NCBI GenBank assembly: GCA_050084515.1
Contig: CM114271.1
Location: forward strand, 56,854,001 to 56,918,000
Direction of reading: 5' to 3'
DNA: 64,000 bases
Origin: Blasia pusilla
Taxonomy: Eukaryota; Marchantiophyta; Marchantiopsida; Blasiales
Numbering within the stretch: position 1 is the stretch's first letter; every line of letters begins with the position of its first letter. Made by a program: the position numbers and the translations under genes. Below the pieces are notes generated by a model. That model was given only the letters and a program-made list of their open reading frames with translations, did not search any database and had not been told where the DNA came from. Positions 60,901 through 64,000 of this stretch are shown here, piece by piece.

Positions 60901-63900
60901 GTAGTCTTTTGGTAACGATCCGTGTTTCCTATATTGCTTTAATGCAGCGTCTGTCTCATTGTGAGCTCATAGGACAGGTTCTATGCATTAACATATGAAG
61001 GTCTTGTGATCAAATTTGTTTGCCGGAAGGTCTTAGACTACAGACGCTATTCTAAAATCCAAACCTGGTTCCCAGGGCTCCCACGTTGGCCTCTCTTGTA
61101 TAGAGGCGCATTTTTGACCCTCACCTCCAGAAATGGGCAGACGATCATGGACATGAGGCTTCCAATGGTCCGCCACTCCATGTTCGTGCTGCATTAGCGA
61201 AGAGCCTAAGATGGTACGTTCAACAGAGAACGGAAAATCCGGGATATCAAATCAAAGCTATGATGTTATCAACAATGTTCTCGAGACTTCAGGCGCACAC
61301 GACTCACAGCTGTACCCACGGCTGGAACACTAGCCTCAAAGCCTATATTCCAAATATCTTGGGTCTCGAAAATCCCTTCTTTTGGTTTACGAACCCGACC
61401 TCTTTTTACATAAAGCCAAAATCTCCTCCCGGAGTCTGTAACCTCCAGTGACCATGAATCTCCCCAAGTCTCTAACCTCCTACGAGCTGGATCTACTCAC
61501 CGAGGTTTCAAACCTAAGAAGTTTCCGAAGGACCAGCCGGAACGTCCGAGGCAATTTGATAGGAGGAGGAAATAAGTAAATTCGAGCATACTTGTTGGCT
61601 TCCATTCTGAAATAGATACTCCTCTCCAGTTTCAGTTGGGAGTGATCATGCACCTACTAAGACTGGAAGGTTGGCGGCAGGGTTCCTGAGGATTAAGAGG
61701 ACTTCTGGAAGAAATGCCGCCGTAAAGCCGGAAGGGAGGTGTTTTCACTTCACGACGATCTCGTCATACGTACCATTGTGATGCAAATCGCAATCGACGT
61801 GGAGTTGTAGATTCTAGACACACGTGAAATTACCATGAAAGCCTCGCGATAAAACACCTTGAAGCACGCGATCTCTGGTATGATTCCCACCGTGTAGAGC
61901 GCTGCTGGGGGCATGTCTCTAATGAGGGAGGGATACGTTCCAGTATCCCAGGAACAAAGCTCAAATTTCATTGGGACAATCGTCCAAGATCAATTACGAA
62001 CCCAGTTTTAGAAGCGACTTAGATGCTCTCTACAAGCATCCAAATACAAGGACCATTCCAGCGAACTCTCGCAACGCTCCCGAAAAGACGAATGTCCATG
62101 GCCAGGTACAGGACGGCTTGTCGAAGTCGGAATATCAGTACACAACACAAGATTGGTTGATTGATCGACTCGTTGATTGTCTTGTCTGTAAGATCGATGA
62201 GACATGCTTTAACGAGCCGGTATTGGGACTTGTTCCGAAGACCTCGAGTAAATCCCGGGTACGTTTGCAAGGTCCCGTAGCCTCAGACGTGTTTCCAATA
62301 CCTAGAACGAGTTACAAACATGGTACCCGTTACCCCTGAATCCTCCAAATGCTCTAGACGTTTTTCTCGAGCCACAACTAGCGCATTTTGCAGCCATGAT
62401 AGGTACAGAATGTGGAGGACTGTTTGTTGCTGATGTGGCATGGACGTGAGCCTAACGGTGTTCAAATCTAACTCACTCAAAGCAGACGTCTCTCACATGA
62501 CACGTTTAGTTTCACGCTTCGTCCATGGCTGAAGCGGTGCTAGAATTCCTTTGACCGGCTGCGAGCCCACATCGTGATGTACTATGAATGCCTCGACAAT
62601 CACTCAATACACTAAGAAGAGATGCAGTGAGAGAAATTGAACAGGGGCTCGTGATGTCAGCATTATACATCGAGGAGTAGTCAACACATTACGTCACACG
62701 GCCCCTTCGACAGAACCAAACCCTCGAACGGTAGCTGTTGACGAGCACATGGTTTCTTGTGGGACGGCCCACATAGATTGTTTCGTTCACTGCACAGATT
62801 CACTTATTTGCAGCGGAGAAGAGATTATCATCATTTGCTCGCTCGAGCCAGCCCTGAAAATACTGAATCTAAAGAGGCCCTCAGAACTTTCTGTGAATCT
62901 TGGTGTGTGGCGGACAGCATAATTACGGGATTCCACTGTTTTCCTCGAATACGGGGCCAGACGCTTGGACTCCAAGCAAATAATCGACTGTACTCACAGT
63001 GTCTTCGGCAAGAGAGCCCAACCCTCCCGCCCGGCCCGACCACCTGTAAGAGCTACTGGATGGATCCGAGTGCAATTCAGTCAAAGAAATGAAGAGGAGG
63101 ACCAAATCAAACCCGCAGGTCCTATGTAGCTGTAAAGGAGCATGGGTGCCGGCGCCTTGTATTCACAGTGACGGAGAGACTGCACTATCCTCGTGAAGAA
63201 AACCGGACTCTCGGGGTCCAGGACAGTAAAGAAAGTGGCCTCGATCATAATTTATCGACTGGACCCTCGCTACGACCAAGACGCTGAGAATTGCACGACG
63301 ATCTATACTCGTTGGTCACTTCACTCTTTTAAGGGCCCTCGTGCAACTGAAGGGAACGTAATTAGCGTTGAGATGGAGTGCCCTTTCTTGTGGAATGAAC
63401 TCATCCCACACCGAGATCTTGTCAATTAAGGTTGCATGTCCTGGTCTCATGAAGGCTTGCAAGAACATCTCTACGCAAGGTTGTGTACCGGGAAAATGTA
63501 CTCCAGCCCTGCCTCGCTCGCTGTTACTCCACATCAAAGAAATCCGCGCGTCCAAGTTTCATTTAAAAAATTTCATCATTGACTTATAATTCTGGGCTTC
63601 ATGAGCCCATGAAAGATTACCGAATCCTGGATTCAAAGTAATTCAAGCAGGATCGATCTGATGATAACGATGAATGGAGGATTGGTCCACGCAACTCATC
63701 TGCGACGGTATTAGTAGCTGCTGGGCTGACGACTAGACCAATTGACGTCGAACTAGCAATGGTGAGGTGAGGGGAGGCTTTGGGGATGCGGAGGCGAGGC
63801 GGGCGGGGAGTGGTGTAGAATTAACCTACTACGGAATACATCCTTGCACTAAGATAGTATTGAAATGCAATGCAAATTATGGAAGAGAACTTAAATTGGA

Positions 63901-64000
63901 GATCGAAGACTTCGGGAGATTCTAGGAAGGATCTTCTAGCTCCCCAGAGACACAAGCCGCCTCTGTAGAGGGGAAGATCGAGACAGTGTCATGATGATTA
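60901..64000. other. Unassigned sequence to the window end
   Basis: GC is moderate. Short open frames on both strands (for example 61971-62339 and 62757-63092 plus, 61750-61971 minus) show no recognised motif. A G-rich patch lies at 63765-63812. A neighbouring gene's promoter or an unrecognised gene is possible. Confidence 0.35.

Noticed and set aside
61006-63589. Several open frames of 60-122 codons as genes
   Set aside because: No recognised motif, no codon pattern like the EIN3 gene, and overlapping frames on both strands; kept as unassigned sequence.

Overview
The window is nuclear DNA of a streptophyte, most probably a land plant outside the flowering plants. The firm anchor is one intact, intronless EIN3/EIL transcription factor (57703-59574). 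Almost everything to its left is AT-rich intergenic DNA filled with degenerate mobile elements, their nested insertions, and several arrays of short palindromes. I cannot name the species. EIN3 places it in streptophytes. The transposon content (Ty3/gypsy elements with extra chromatin modules, En/Spm-type genes, remnants of a class-beta DNA methylase family) is the reason for favouring a non-angiosperm lineage, and that is inference.

Layout: 1-9.1 kb, AT-rich DNA with a GC-rich foldback element at 327-684. 9.1-10.8 kb, an old LTR broken by a GC-rich insert and by a solo LTR with a perfect target duplication. 11.45-24.54 kb, a near-complete but decayed Ty3/gypsy element on the minus strand. 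Read from right to left it holds an LTR, a leader with 17 copies of a palindrome, gag, protease, a cytosine-C5 DNA methyltransferase, reverse transcriptase (split by a 1.27-kb nested LTR), RNase H, integrase, a PHD finger and the other LTR. 25.4-26.3, 33.4-34.8, 34.9-35.7 and 49.7-50.2 kb are fragments of the same family. 26.5-27.7 kb is a long-period tandem repeat. 29.7-30.25 kb is a duplicated unit ending in a 197-bp GA tract. 30.4-32.9 kb is a broken, unclassified transposase-like gene. 36.4-38.9 kb is a pseudogene with a class-beta (N4-cytosine/N6-adenine type) DNA methylase layout; 29-bp palindromes lie in its intron and again downstream. 40.8-42.8 kb is a plant En/Spm (Ptta) type gene. 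45.2-48.2 kb is an unknown gene remnant flanked on both sides by imperfect palindromic repeats. 51.3-51.7 kb is a second solo LTR of the 10.2-kb family in the opposite orientation. From about 53.8 kb the DNA becomes GC-richer and leads into the EIN3 gene; 59.6-64 kb holds its 3' region and unassigned sequence.

The most notable system is the gypsy element. It carries a DNA-methylation writer (C5 methyltransferase between protease and reverse transcriptase) and a chromatin reader-type module (PHD finger closing the integrase). Retrotransposons with C5 methyltransferases have been reported in dinoflagellates and charophyte algae; a copy beside a streptophyte EIN3 gene, combined with a terminal PHD finger and a palindromic leader array, deserves follow-up. 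This copy is dead: many stops, at least one frameshift in the methyltransferase, and a mutated polymerase YxDD motif.
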